Below are positions 54,715 to 64,000 of a DNA stretch of 64,000 nt, one piece after another (the stretch's first letter is position 1; each line of letters starts with the position of its first letter). The DNA is taken from positions 8,248,805 to 8,312,804 of the forward strand of contig NC_052132.2 in the NCBI RefSeq assembly GCF_016086655.4. The letters are read 5' to 3'. The translations under genes were made by a program, and so were the position numbers. Under the pieces are notes generated by a model that was not told where the DNA came from, searched no databases, and saw nothing but the letters and a program-made list of their open reading frames with translations. The stretch is from Lepeophtheirus salmonis. Taxonomy: Eukaryota; Arthropoda; Copepoda; Siphonostomatoida; Caligidae.

Positions 54715-55280
54715 TGTACAACAACTACTGTCGACCCTTCCTTTAATGAAAACACAAATCCATCTTTTCTTATTTATGTAGTTTCTCAAATAATATGTAA
54801 TATGAAATAAGTATGTATGGAAAAAAAAAAAAAATCCAGGCTTGTCAACTGAACACATAATTGAACGGCGTTCCATATTTTTTTTTAACGATGAAAATTT
54901 GATTTTACCGTTCTGTTCCAATAGGTCATAGTAATTTCGGAAGGAGTGTAGTTGTCCACGGGATAAGTATCTTAGAAATACGACTATGCAAATCCAGGGG
55001 CAATTTTTGAAATTGGAGATGGACCTAGAACCTCTTCCCCTGCACACGCCCATGAATTTATATTCATGCTAATCTGAATTAACCACTCTAAAAAGGACTA
55101 TTATGTGTTAGTATTAAAGTATTATTTATGTCCCTTTTACGCAGTAATAATTTAATTTCTCTTTTACTCAATGAAACAAATTTTCACCCTTTTAAATATT
55201 TCAAGAGTACTTTACAGCCAAAATTTAAAAATAAAGACGTACACAACATTTATTGTAGGGATTTAAAGTACTTAACATTC
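54715..55280. other. Non-coding stretch; shared block with 63.37 kb
   Basis: CCTTTAATGAAAACACAAAT and ATGTAGTTTCTCAAATAA (54735-54800) match 63370-63440, so this belongs to the repeat surroundings of family A. The 122-codon minus-strand frame at 54685-55053 overlaps this repeat and has no recognised domain. Confidence 0.4.
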
Positions 55281-55284
55281 AGTG

Positions 55285-55745
55285 GATATTATGTTTAACG
55301 TTACTAGCTGCAATCAAGGTTAATAGAATTTCTCTTAATCTAGCCTGTAATGTATTTTTCCAATGTTGCCTCAATCGTTTATATGTATAAAGTAACAGGC
55401 AATATTTTAAAAAGATATTACATTCAATTATAGGCTTTAAGTTTAAATTTCTGGGATAAAATAAGATACCCGAGAGTGTTAACTGCAGTTGAAAGCCTCG
55501 GTTTATCTACATATTTGACTTAATTTGGCCCCCATGTTGTCTTACAAATATAATTAATTAATTTCCTAATTATATAAATATGGCAATGAGTGTTGGCTAC
55601 TTTAAGTACAGTTGGCAGTGACTCTAATAGATTAAACCGAATCATTCATTCATTGAAATAATCTATAATTAGTTTGAAAATTTATTCTATCCTCAATTTG
55701 GAGAAAAATTATTTTAGCTTCCTTCTAGCCTGACGTGCTACAAAT
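55285..55745 (-). repeat. Family B element (minus orientation)
   Basis: The reverse complement gives GTAGCACGTCAGGC at one end, then TAGATTATTTCAATGAATGA, TGTACTTAAAGTAGCC, CATGGGGGCCAAATTAAGTC and AAAGCCTATAATTGAATG. The order equals one unit of the 24.1-25.3 kb array. Confidence 0.55.
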
Positions 55746-55749
55746 ATGC

Positions 55750-56245
55750 AATTTCATTACAATGACTCGGTACCATTCAGAGTAGATAATAAGTTATATA
55801 TAATGGATTACGACTTAATTTATCTATATTTATAAATGGAATTAAGAGGAGATCAATCTTAATCACAACGGGCATAGCCATTCTAATTCTGTGAAAATAA
55901 AATATAGTTATTTTTAGTCTACTATTAGTGTTTTGAACTTTAGTTAGATTATTCTTTTTTGTCATTCCCATAGACATTTCAGACAAAAAAAAAGCTTTAC
56001 CGCCACAAACATACATAAAAGCCTTCTCGTTTTTCTATGATCAAACTCATTTAAAATCTCATTTGGAGTATCCGAATTTTTAATGCCTCAAAAACTGCAC
56101 AGCCTCATTTAATGAGCACGCTAGTGTATCTATACTGAACAAGCCTGGCACTATCTTATGATTGGAACGTGGAGCGAAACGAAAATAATGGCTGAACGAT
56201 GAACAATATAAAAAAATTGAACGGAACACTTACAAGCCTGAAGAA
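55750..56245. other. Non-coding stretch
   Basis: No gene recognised. Confidence 0.4.
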
Positions 56246-56249
56246 ATCG

Positions 56250-56800
56250 AGGGCGGTCCTGAGTGGGCATAGAGTGCGTATAGAGCGTAGAAAATAAGTA
56301 CAAGGTGCTGCAGAAAGGTCCAGTTTCCTTTTCCCAAATGAGAATAAATAGTGATGAAAATTGCATGGGTTTTAGGTATGTTAAAACTGTAATAGAAACT
56401 GAAAATCAACATGGTAACCCTGAGGATTTGAAGAATGTTTTGGAAGAGAGCAGCTTAGATGTCATCATGTTTGATTAGATCAACTATAATTAACTGTGAC
56501 AAGGGAAGGGGAGAGAAGGAAATAAACAAGGACATTAGTAAGAATTACAATATGTCGAACCCCAATTCTACTCGGAGCTCAACATGGACTTACAATTATA
56601 ACTCCAGAACAAGTCCTTAAGGTTACATGAATGTTCATTTAGGTTTAGAATATACTTGAATGATGTAGGAAAGGAAATTCATTAATCAGGAGTTAGATAG
56701 TTAACACAATTGGTAAGGAAAAGAAAACGGATTCTTCAAAGTGTTCATTCAAAAAAAGAAAAACAGCTAACAGACGATTTACATGACTATTAATTTTAAG
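56250..56800 (+). repeat. Family A repeat copy, long version
   Basis: Includes the 5' block GAAAATAAGTACAAGGTG, AATAAATAGTGATGAAAAT and GAAACTGAAAATCAACATGG, the core (GTAACCCTGAGGATTTGAAG, GAGAGCAGCTTAGATGTCAT, GGAAATAAACAAGGACATTA, CAATTCTACTCGGAG) and the 3' block TAGGTTTAGAATATACTTGA, TCAGGAGTTAGATAG and GTTCATTCAAAAAAAG. The same 5' and 3' blocks occur around 63.5-64.0 kb, so the full family unit exceeds 500 bp. Confidence 0.8.
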
Positions 56801-56809
56801 TGTAGCTTA

Positions 56810-57265
56810 TATAGTCCGAGAATAGGTAGATGAGGAACTTATTTTCCCCCATTGATTTATGTTGCTGATATTGTGTATGTCTGCTCATTCTCTTAAGTCC
56901 ATTACTCAAACCTTCCTGAAAGGTATAGGCTTCCTTGCTTCTTTTCACACTTTAACTTATGTTATTTGCGTCCTCTCATATAACATATTGCATACAAGAA
57001 CCTTTCTTTAAAAAAAAGGTTATTGTACTCAATCTAGTTTATTAACATACTTTTTATGCATTACTCTTTGTTCCTTTTTTTTAATTGATAGTTGTATTAG
57101 AAAATTACGTATATACCTTTGAACCTTGAACTGTCATTATAAAGTATGGAAATTATTATTTTGATTACCTTCTTATAAGAATTTTAACTCTACCAAGGTA
57201 CATACAAACGTAGTTCTTTCACCAATTTCTGAAGGTTTTGCTCTCATTATCAAGTTGTTCAATCT
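56810..57265. other. Non-coding stretch
   Basis: I see no gene. Confidence 0.4.
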
Positions 57266-57269
57266 TCTT

Positions 57270-57835
57270 GAGGGCCAGTAATTCACATGTACAGCCTGAG
57301 AGCCGGGGTAGATTTTGGGATATTAGGAGGTATTTTTATGATTAGGGAAGGGACGGTTGATAAATTTAACTTGCCTCTTGAACAGCAGTTCACCTGCATA
57401 AACTGTAGGCTAGGATCTACTATAGAATATTAGAAGGGGGGAGTTTAAACTGTATTTAGGCTCAGTAATTCACCTGTACAACCTGAGAGCTGGGGTGTAT
57501 TTTGGAATATTATGAGGGTTTCTTTATGATCAGGGAAGGGCGGTGGATAAGTTTATCTTGCCTCTGTCCCAGAAGTGCATCTGCACAACCTGTGGGCTTG
57601 AGAAAATATAGTTTAAACTCAACTATTGCTGTGCTTCTAAGCACCAAGAAACCCTTGTAATATTCGTTAGTACACCCCAACCCCCGTGGTTGTGCAGGTG
57701 AACTACTGAGCCTGAGGCAATTTCAATTTATTCTGCCACTGCTTAGAAACTGTAGAGTTTAAACTGTATTTCAGGTCGGTGCTTTACCTGTACGACCTGA
57801 GAGCTGGGATGTATTTTTGGATATTATGAAGGATC
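57270..57835. repeat. Tandem and inverted repeat cluster (CAGTAATTCACCTGTA type)
   Basis: The block CAGTAATTCACNTGTACA, CCTGAGAGC(T/C)GGGG and ATTTTGG(G/A)ATATTA occurs in direct orientation at about 57276, 57465 and 57770, with a spacing of ~190 bp between the first two. An inverted copy at 57670-57720 reads CACCCCAACCCCCGTGGTTG then TGCAGGTGAACTACTGAG. GGGAAGGG(A)CGGT and TTTAAACT are also repeated. The cluster is less AT-rich than its surroundings. No coding sense is seen. Confidence 0.75.
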
Positions 57836-57839
57836 TACC

Positions 57840-58200
57840 AATTCCTTATTGTTCCATGGACACAGGGGAGCAGCGAGATCCAGAACATAGCAACCACTTC
57901 CTCATCGTTTGGTATGGAGACAGAGGAGAAGCGAGGTCGCCGTCTTGCCAAGAAAAGAATGACAACATGCAGCGAGAATAATTATTAAAATTGTACGAAC
58001 TTAATTTCTTAATGTCGCACAAATCTATTCTAACTTCTTATAAAAAAAGTATACAGCGATACATACCAACACCAAAATGCAGCGAGAATAATTATTCTTT
58101 TTATATTTTTTTTATTAAACTTTATATATCAATTTTAATTACTTAATGTCCCAGGCAACGCGGGCCAAACCTACTCTCGTTAATATTATGTTTAGATCGG
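57840..58200. repeat. Repeat remnant with duplicated ATGCAGCGAGAATAATTATT
   Basis: CATGCAGCGAGAATAATTAT occurs at 57966 and again near 58078. CCCAGGCAACGCGGGCC at 58150-58166 can form a short hairpin and recalls the CCCGGGCAACGCCGGG hairpin near the ends of widespread arthropod repeats. The class is not resolved. Confidence 0.4.
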
Positions 58201-58204
58201 GCCA

Positions 58205-58545
58205 GCATATAAAAGAGACCATATCCTTTCCAATTTAATTCTCAAATTATGAACACTTTTTTTTATTTAACAATCGGCAACTTTAAGTCCTTCAGAGGGG
58301 TTCCATTCATTCAAGGGGGGGTTGATAAAAAAAACTTTTTATTGCAAATCTGAAAGACATACCCTTTATGATATCTCTTCATGTAGTCCATTAAAACTAC
58401 GATGCACTCTGTTAATTGGTTTTCAGAATTTACTTCCACCATCAAAGTAAGTCCTCATACATATCAATCATTTTTACAAAACCCCTTCACTTCTTTGTAA
58501 TCAGATCCTTTATATCTTTAAACCTAGGAGCAAATAGTAGCGGAA
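58205..58545. other. Non-coding stretch
   Basis: Nothing recognised. Confidence 0.4.
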
Positions 58546-58549
58546 CTGA

Positions 58550-58676
58550 AGGAAAACCCTGTCAACAACTTTTGATTTAAAATTGTTGGATGTCTGCCAA
58601 TTATATTGTGGCAACTTGCACCAAGTTTGACCTCGTGTTGAGGCTGTGATAGAGGCTGGAGGCGAACATATTGAAT
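58550..58676 (+). pseudogene. Tc1/mariner transposase C-terminal fragment
   Basis: The plus strand reads LYCGNLHQV-stop-PRVEAVIEAG GEHIE-stop, ending at about 58676. The terminal RVEAVIEAGGEHIE is the characteristic end of Tc1/mariner transposases. Little can be recovered upstream. The 64-codon minus-strand frame is its shadow. Confidence 0.6.
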
Positions 58677-58990
58677 AATTCTTAGCAAGATTGATTGTTA
58701 ACATTATTTTCTAATAACAAGTTATTGAGCTTTTGGTTTTGCTTCTTGATCCCAGAAAATTTGACTGTCGCAATCTGTAGGAATTACATATAGAAATAAT
58801 AAAATGATTAGCTCGTTTATCTTTTTTGCTTATTAGTTGTATATCATATGAAATTAAAATTTAGAAAAAATAATCTATCTCCCTGCCGGGGAGACAATTT
58901 AGTCTTAGTTGGGTAATCTTTATTGTCCTGCGCTACTGAATATTATTTTTTACTTTCAAGGGATGAAGTTGGGCATGATAAATCTTAGCA

Positions 58991-59013
58991 TTTTTTTTTT
59001 TTTTTTTTTTTTT
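58991..59013 (+). repeat. 23-bp poly(T) tract
   Basis: Uninterrupted T run. Confidence 0.9.
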
Positions 59014-59019
59014 GTGAAA

Positions 59020-59775
59020 TATGGGTAATACATCTCAAAATTATTAACTCAAGGTCTATTGAATACTAATCTATATTAATTTAAATGAAATTAAATTTTA
59101 TGTAAGAATTTGTGATAATAAATACTTTTTGCTCTTCTTAAAATATTAAAGGGCATGTATTCCATCAGTAAGAATATAAAACAACTCCTGTTTTCGGGTT
59201 AAATGACGGTCGGTTCTTATTCAGATTTGATAAAGATAGATTATGATACAGGGATCTCTAATTTTGTGCTTACGTGATAATTAGAGATATTTTGTTAATT
59301 TACTAAATAAAAACATAAGAAAATCGTTTTTCAGAGAGGAAAATGACGTTAATCTCAAATCAAAGGCGGAAGACTTGACAACCCTGATGTTAGAAACTAC
59401 AGATACAAGGGATCATTCATCCAATTCTTTTTTCACATAATTTTGATCCTCCTAGGGAGTCAGTCTTAGAGGATCTCATCAAATACACTCAGAGAAGTAT
59501 TTCCAGGGGTCTAAGTTTTAATTTATCTCTTTCTAAGATTTGTACCTTCAAAAATAAATTTCATTTATACATATTTCAAAAGCAGTAATGTTATAAACAT
59601 TGATTTCCGTCAACATGGTTCTTTCTTGCTAGAATATGGCTTTGAATCGTAAAACATCTTAAAAACGGGATTTTTTTAAAAAATACTTTAAAAGACATGT
59701 CTTAACTTTTTGAGGATATTAAATGTCATTTTCGTTTTTTTCATTCCTCATGTCATCCGGCACTTGAGAAAAAAG
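59020..59775. other. AT-rich non-coding stretch
   Basis: I see no gene; it would be the downstream flank of the minus-strand pseudogene that follows. Confidence 0.45.
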
Positions 59776-59781
59776 CCTTGC

Positions 59782-60345
59782 TTAAGGACATTCTCCAATT
59801 ATTCTATTTTGATCTTTAAGTTGAAACATCCATACTTGATATGACCATGCCCAAAATAAATTTTGACTCTGTTGTTTTGCTACTTTAATTTTTGAATGAA
59901 TGAAACTATCTCCGTCGAAGTGAGAGGGTCTGCACTCTGCATTGATCTTCACCTTATAATCCCCATCTCTCCAAATGTCCACATAATTCTTGTATTTCAG
60001 TTCTTACGCTTCTTTTGTAGGTTTATTTTTTTGGCTAGTGATACACTATTCTCCAAAAAGTTTAATTGTATGCTCATTGAATCTTTTAAAAGGTTGTAAT
60101 ATTTTTATTGGAACTCTTCTACTCTCATTGAGACTTATTTTGTTAATTCCTTTCAACTCTACACTTACATAAACAAAAAATGTATGGTCTGATTTTTTTT
60201 ATCTTAAATTCAGCATCTTCAGACCCTATAATCTTTCCTTTACATCAATATGACAATATGAGTGAAATACGGATGGATTTATAGCCAAATTTGGATTTGC
60301 AACTGGTAGCTCATATTCTTTAAAACCAAATATCAGCCATATCAT
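59782..60345 (-). pseudogene. Unrecognised protein-coding pseudogene (~188 codons)
   Basis: From a possible ATG at 60345 the minus strand reads MIWLIFGFKEYELPVANPNL AINPSVFHSYCHIDV. Two compensating frame changes follow, around GKIIGSEDAEFKIKK. The first frame then continues SDHTFFVYVSVELKGINKIS LNESRRVPIKILQPFKRFNE HTIKLFGE, a stop, CITSQKNKPTKEA, a stop, and ELKYKNYVDIWRDGDYKVKI NAECRPSHFDGDSFIHSKIK VAKQQSQNLFWAWSYQVWMF QLKDQNRIIGECP before TAA at 59782. Amino-acid use is balanced, unlike chance frames here. The last ~70 codons are fully open. No intron is needed, so it may be a processed copy or come from a mobile element or virus-like source. I cannot name the family. Confidence 0.5.
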
Positions 60346-60349
60346 TTAC

Positions 60350-60545
60350 TTGCTGTATTGATTGATAATAATATGTTGGGATGACTGATGAGTACTTTAG
60401 TCTTAATGATCGCTCACTAATAAATAAAAAAAATCATTATAACATACCTGTTTATATATTTTTTTCAAATCTCAATATATATTCTGGAAATACACATTAA
60501 TTACAATATAGGTATATAAGAAACGAATAAGAAAAACAAACAGTA
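60350..60545. other. AT-rich flank
   Basis: Nothing recognised; weak coding-like reading upstream of 60345 stops quickly. Confidence 0.35.
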
Positions 60546-60549
60546 GCAT

Positions 60550-60915
60550 TGCTCTTTGTATACATGCACACGCCTAAAATATTTAATTTAAAGTACTACG
60601 TTATTATTTCCTATATGAAAAGTATTAATGTTGTTTACATCACTGAGCACTAAATGCAGTTCATCCTGTATACACACTCCATGCTATATGAACACGCCTG
60701 CATTATTTCATTAATACAAACACATTATTAATTGTTATATTAAAAATATTTATATGACTTACATCAGGGAGCACTAAATAAAGTGCAAACTCTATACGCG
60801 TTCGATGCTATATGTACACGCCAGTAATATTTCGTTATTACGACTATTTTGAGTGCACCCGGTGACTTATTGTCATTTGTTCAGACAGACAGAAAGACAG
60901 ACTTTGTTTTGTTTA
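60550..60915 (+). repeat. ~127-bp tandem repeat ending in a CAGACAGACAGA tract
   Basis: Three degenerate units: TGTATACATGCACACGCCTAA at 60556, ATGCTATATGAACACGCCTG at 60682 and ATGCTATATGTACACGCCAG at 60809. Each of the last two is preceded by GAGCACTAAAT. The end GTTCAGACAGACAGAAAGAC then AGACTTTGTTTTG resembles the tail of abundant arthropod interspersed repeats, an association from memory. Confidence 0.6.
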
Positions 60916-60919
60916 TATA

Positions 60920-61345
60920 AAAATATATTGCAAACCCTCAATAAAGAAGGTTTTTCCATCCTTATTTACAATTAAGACGGCGATTATTTACAATATAAAT
61001 ATTTAGTTCCAGTCAACAGTATCATATTCATTTTTTTTAAATCCTTGACGTGTTTGGCAGCTTTCAAATATTATAATAAATGTAAAATACTGGAAGGCAG
61101 ATCAATGGGATGATTTTTTACCTTTTAATGGCGTAAAAACGTTGTTAAAATAGATTATGTAGGATTCAACTTTAATCTTCTTTGATTAAAAGGATTATGA
61201 GATGTTGACTTTTTTCTCTCCAATTACTATTTAATACTCTAAATTTACAGGTATAAAATATAATGGTAGTAGATTATTAAATCTATTTACTAATGCCTAT
61301 CTATAAGGTAGTAAATCGTAAGCCTTTTTGGTACTTAAAAAAAAA
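60920..61345. other. AT-rich non-coding stretch
   Basis: Nothing recognised. Confidence 0.4.
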
Positions 61346-61349
61346 CAAT

Positions 61350-61478
61350 AACGTAGTAATCCTTACAATTTGATAAAGGTTTGAGAGAAGAGAAGCTTAG
61401 GCGTCAAGAAGCCAAAAACCACTAGTTCTACGCCTCAATTATACCCAGAGTCCAACAGGGACTGACACTTACAACCAA
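61350..61478 (+). repeat. Family A repeat copy
   Basis: TAATCCTTACAATTTGATAA, GAGAAGCTTAGGCGTCAAGA and AGAGTCCAACAGGGACTGAC; the middle is deleted. Confidence 0.7.
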
Positions 61479-61561
61479 TGATCCATAATATATGTTTTGC
61501 TGCTACTTAAAAATGAAAGAAAAAGAAAATTAAACGTGGTTTAAAAAAAAATTGTGGGACG

Positions 61562-61775
61562 TTATAATTATAAGTTTTTCTAGGACTCCAAGTAGAATTG
61601 AGGATCGATATTGAAGTGATTTTTGTCAATGTCCTTGTTTATATCCTTCTTCCTTTTATCACAGCTGCTTGTAGCTGATCTAATGAAACGTCATAATACC
61701 TAAGCTCCTCTAAAACATTATTCAAATGGTCAGGATTATCATGTTCATTTTTTTAACACACCCAAAACCCACACA
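61562..61775 (-). repeat. Family A repeat copy (minus orientation)
   Basis: AAGTAGAATTGAGGATCGAT, CACAGCTGCTTGTAGCTGAT, CTAATGAAACGTCATAATAC and ATTCAAATGGTCAGGATTAT. Forms a tail-to-tail inverted pair with 61350-61478. The 92-codon plus frame starting at 61726 overlaps its end and shows no motif. Confidence 0.75.
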
Positions 61776-61779
61776 ATCT

Positions 61780-62195
61780 TCATTACCAGCTGGCAATAAT
61801 ACTTACTTCAAAGAGAGATGCTTATACCAAGGCGATCTATTAAATAATACATTTTTCCTTATTGAGTTTTTTAATGTAGTTTTTTTCATTACAAACATGT
61901 CAACTCTCAATTGTAGGTGTGTGGATTTTTTTGTCATGTTGATTGCTCCAATTAAGTTGAAATTTGTCTTGAGTTCATTATTTCTTCCGCATTCAAAGTT
62001 TTAAGAAACAATAACCTTGGCGCTTAGCATAACTTTTACCACACAGTAACGGAAATAATCAATATATACTTACCTGCAAAAGTGTGTATGTTCATAAAAA
62101 AATTTACGAGTTATATGTAAATGCATGTATTTAATTAAAAATAGAGTTGGATTCGAGTATTACTAGAGTTCAAAAATTACTCAATATGAGTTAAA
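61780..62195. other. AT-rich non-coding stretch
   Basis: Nothing recognised. Confidence 0.4.
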
Positions 62196-62199
62196 GCAA

Positions 62200-62220
62200 T
62201 TTTTTTTTTTTTTTTTTTTT
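62200..62220 (+). repeat. 21-bp poly(T) tract
   Basis: Uninterrupted T run. Confidence 0.9.
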
Positions 62221-62589
62221 GTAACTTACTATAACTCGTTCAAAATATATTTTGAAAAACTGAACATAGTTAGAGCTAAAACCACGGAAACTCGAAATAT
62301 TTATATGAGTCTCAAAAATCACCTAACGAATTATTTATTTTCTATATCAAGGAATATCTAATTATTCCAGCAAACTACAAAATTTATGAATAACTATTCA
62401 ATATAAAGAATACTACTGATTGCGTCAAATTTACAAAAAAAAAGTTTAGTTATTCATAACAAAGGTGTTAGGAAACCTACTGATTATAAAATGATATAAT
62501 TTTTATTAATAGTTCCATGGCTCGCCACACTCTTCAATTTATAAATAATAGTTTCAATTGTTTAGGGCAAATGCCACGAAATTATAAAC

Positions 62590-63005
62590 GTTATTTTTTA
62601 TTTAAGAATCAATATTTAGAATTGCCAATAGATTTTTTTTGAAAAAATATCCAAAAATTAAAATGTTTTTGAAATAAATTAGAAAAAGTAAAAAATCTAT
62701 ACATATTCTAAAAATGTCAAAAATTTAATTTCATAAGTAAAATTTTTCTAAAAAAAGTTTCAAATATTAAATTTTGAGGAAAAATATTTCAAAAATCCAG
62801 AGTTGTTCACAAAAATGTTAAATTTTTCGGAGAAAAGTTTCTAAAATCTATAGCTATTTAAAGAGAATTAAATTTTTTGGAACAAAATTTTAAAAATTTA
62901 ATTTAATTTCAAATATTAAATTTTCTAGTCAGAATCAAAAATTCCTTAATTTGAGCTGAAGGGGATGTAGCCACTCCATCCCTCCCCCTGCGGACACCCC
63001 TGGTA
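62590..63005 (-). repeat. AT-rich minisatellite, family E, with hAT-like end (reverse copy)
   Basis: Degenerate units with AAAAATTTAATTTCA, GAGGAAAAATATTTCAAAAA, TCTATAGCTATTTAAAG and similar, ending GGGGATGTAGCCACTCCATC then CCTCCCCCTGCGGACACCCC TG at 63002. Read in reverse, the end CAGGGGTGTCCGCAGGGGGA matches the head of the 48.8 kb array. Confidence 0.6.
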
Positions 63006-63155
63006 GAAGATATGCTCGTTAAATTTATGATAATCTCGATATATGCTAAAAGTACTCAAGTTAGATAATTCAATAGTTATTAGAATTGATGCATCAATTT
63101 TTTGAAATAACTTCCATTGTGTCTGACTAAACGTGAACCAGTGGTATTAAATGAA

Positions 63156-63176
63156 ATATATATATATATATATATA
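63156..63176 (+). repeat. (AT)n microsatellite
   Basis: About ten AT units. Confidence 0.9.
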
Positions 63177-63364
63177 CCAAAGTTATATTGTTTGTTATTT
63201 CTTGAAAGCAAACTCAAACCCAATTTAAACAAATCGAAGTAAAATTGTTTTACTCCAAGTTGACTCGACTTCGATCATCGAAATATCGAGCTCAATCATT
63301 TTAACTTAAATTACACTCTAATTAAAAGCCTAAGTAGTCTCTAAGAATCGATTAAGTACTACTT

Positions 63365-63645
63365 ATGAGTACTTTTTACACTTCTTTTAATGAAAACATA
63401 AATCCGTTTTTCTTATATATGTAGATTCTCAAATGTATTCTTCGTGGAATAAGCATGTATGTAAACCATAAAAGAAATGAAAGATGGTACTGTGTGGGTA
63501 ATGAGCGCTTATAGAGCGGAGAAAATAAGTACAAGGTGTTGCAAGAACAGGGTGCAGTTTCCTTTTTCTAAATAAAAATAAATAGTGATGAAAATCGTGT
63601 GTATTTTGGGCATGCTAAAATAGTAATAGAAACGGAAAATCAAAA
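63365..63645 (+). repeat. Family A 5' extension
   Basis: CTTTTAATGAAAACATAAAT and GTAGATTCTCAAATGTATTC match 54.74-54.80 kb. GAGAAAATAAGTACAAGGTG, AATAAATAGTGATGAAAATC and GGGCATGCTAAAATAGTAAT match 56.28-56.39 kb. Leads into the family A core at 63.74 kb after an inverted segment. Confidence 0.7.
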
Positions 63646-63647
63646 TG

Positions 63648-63735
63648 ATTCCTTCTCCCCTTCCTCCTTGTCAGGGCTCATCTAATGAAAAGTCGTGACA
63701 GCTAAGCTGCTCTCCTCAAAACATTATTCATATTG
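63648..63735 (-). repeat. Inverted family A core segment
   Basis: CTCATCTAATGAAAAGTCGT, GACAGCTAAGCTGCTCTCCT and TATTGTCACCCTG are the reverse of the core, placed directly before the forward core. Confidence 0.8.
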
Positions 63736-64000
63736 TCACCCTGGCAGCTTAGATGGCATCACGTTTCATTAGATCAGCTCTGACAAGGAGAAGGAAATAA
63801 CAAGGATATTGCCAAGAATTACTCCTATGTCGGTCTTCAATTCTATTCTAATTTTAACAAGAACTTGCAATTACATAACAACTAATCCGCATGGTGACTC
63901 TCCGTCTTTTATGTGGACACAGGAATGTTCAATCAGGGTTTGAATATAGTAATAAAGGTAGTTCACTACTCAGGAGTTAAATAGTTATGACAATTGCTTA
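63736..64000 (+). repeat. Family A repeat copy (runs off the window)
   Basis: GGCAGCTTAGATGGCATCAC, GTTTCATTAGATCAGCTCTG, AATTACTCCTATGTCGGTC and ACTCAGGAGTTAAATAGTTA with TGACAATTG; continues past the right edge. Confidence 0.8.

Noticed and set aside
54685..55053. 122-codon minus-strand open frame
   Set aside because: Overlaps family A-associated repeat sequence shared with 63.4 kb, contains a poly-F tract from a T run, and shows no recognised motif.
8032..64000. Family A as a tRNA-derived SINE
   Set aside because: I looked for A-box and B-box promoter motifs; GTCGATCCTC is only a loose B-box resemblance and no A-box lies at a suitable distance, and the long copies extend well beyond SINE structure.

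Overview
This window is AT-rich animal-type genomic DNA (roughly 70% A+T by eye) with no gene-dense stretch, no operon structure and no uninterrupted protein-coding gene that I can defend. What it holds is a dense layer of old, broken transposable elements and their short non-autonomous derivatives. The Tc1/mariner and hAT families and the overall texture fit an arthropod. My best guess is a caligid copepod (sea louse), because the deleted mariner copies resemble those I associate with the salmon louse; that is an inference from memory, not a match I could run. I saw no rRNA, tRNA, CRISPR array or confident promoter.

Layout. 0-10 kb: an internally deleted Tc1/mariner-like element (2.76-3.59 kb), a 670-bp duplicated unit (4.28 and 6.13 kb) whose second copy splits a minus-strand Tc1/mariner relic (5.80-7.02 kb), two copies of high-copy repeat family A (8.0-8.85 kb) and an AT-rich minisatellite (9.4-9.9 kb). 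10-20 kb: mostly featureless AT-rich DNA, then a foldback-like element (15.6-16.56 kb), a mariner relic with ~130-bp terminal inverted repeats (16.68-17.36 kb) and two minus-strand transposase C-termini (18.95-19.25 and 19.5-19.94 kb). 20-30 kb: a reverse copy of family B, a hAT-like element (21.68-22.37 kb), a head-to-tail array of family B units (24.1-25.3 kb), a mini-mariner (25.51-26.03 kb) and several family A copies. 30-40 kb: a purine-rich tract (31.98-32.07 kb), two more core-deleted Tc1/mariner relics (32.65-33.06 and 36.05-36.79 kb) and many family A copies. 40-50 kb: a second mini-mariner (40.53-41.04 kb), a hAT-like element carrying a smaller hAT-like element inside it, both with perfect 8-bp target duplications (42.87-43.73 kb), the tail of a LINE-type retrotransposon (44.1-44.8 kb) and a frameshifted hAT transposase (49.36-50.17 kb). 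50-64 kb: another core-deleted mariner (51.70-52.34 kb), a mariner N-terminal fragment (53.2-53.46 kb), a tandem/inverted repeat cluster (57.27-57.83 kb), an unrecognised decayed protein-coding sequence (59.78-60.35 kb, minus strand) and further family A copies to the window edge.

How the parts relate: nothing here forms a working pathway. The recurring pattern is loss of the catalytic DDE core with retention of terminal inverted repeats and the DNA-binding or C-terminal coding segments. That is what is expected of non-autonomous copies moved by a transposase made elsewhere. Family names A to F are labels used only for this annotation.
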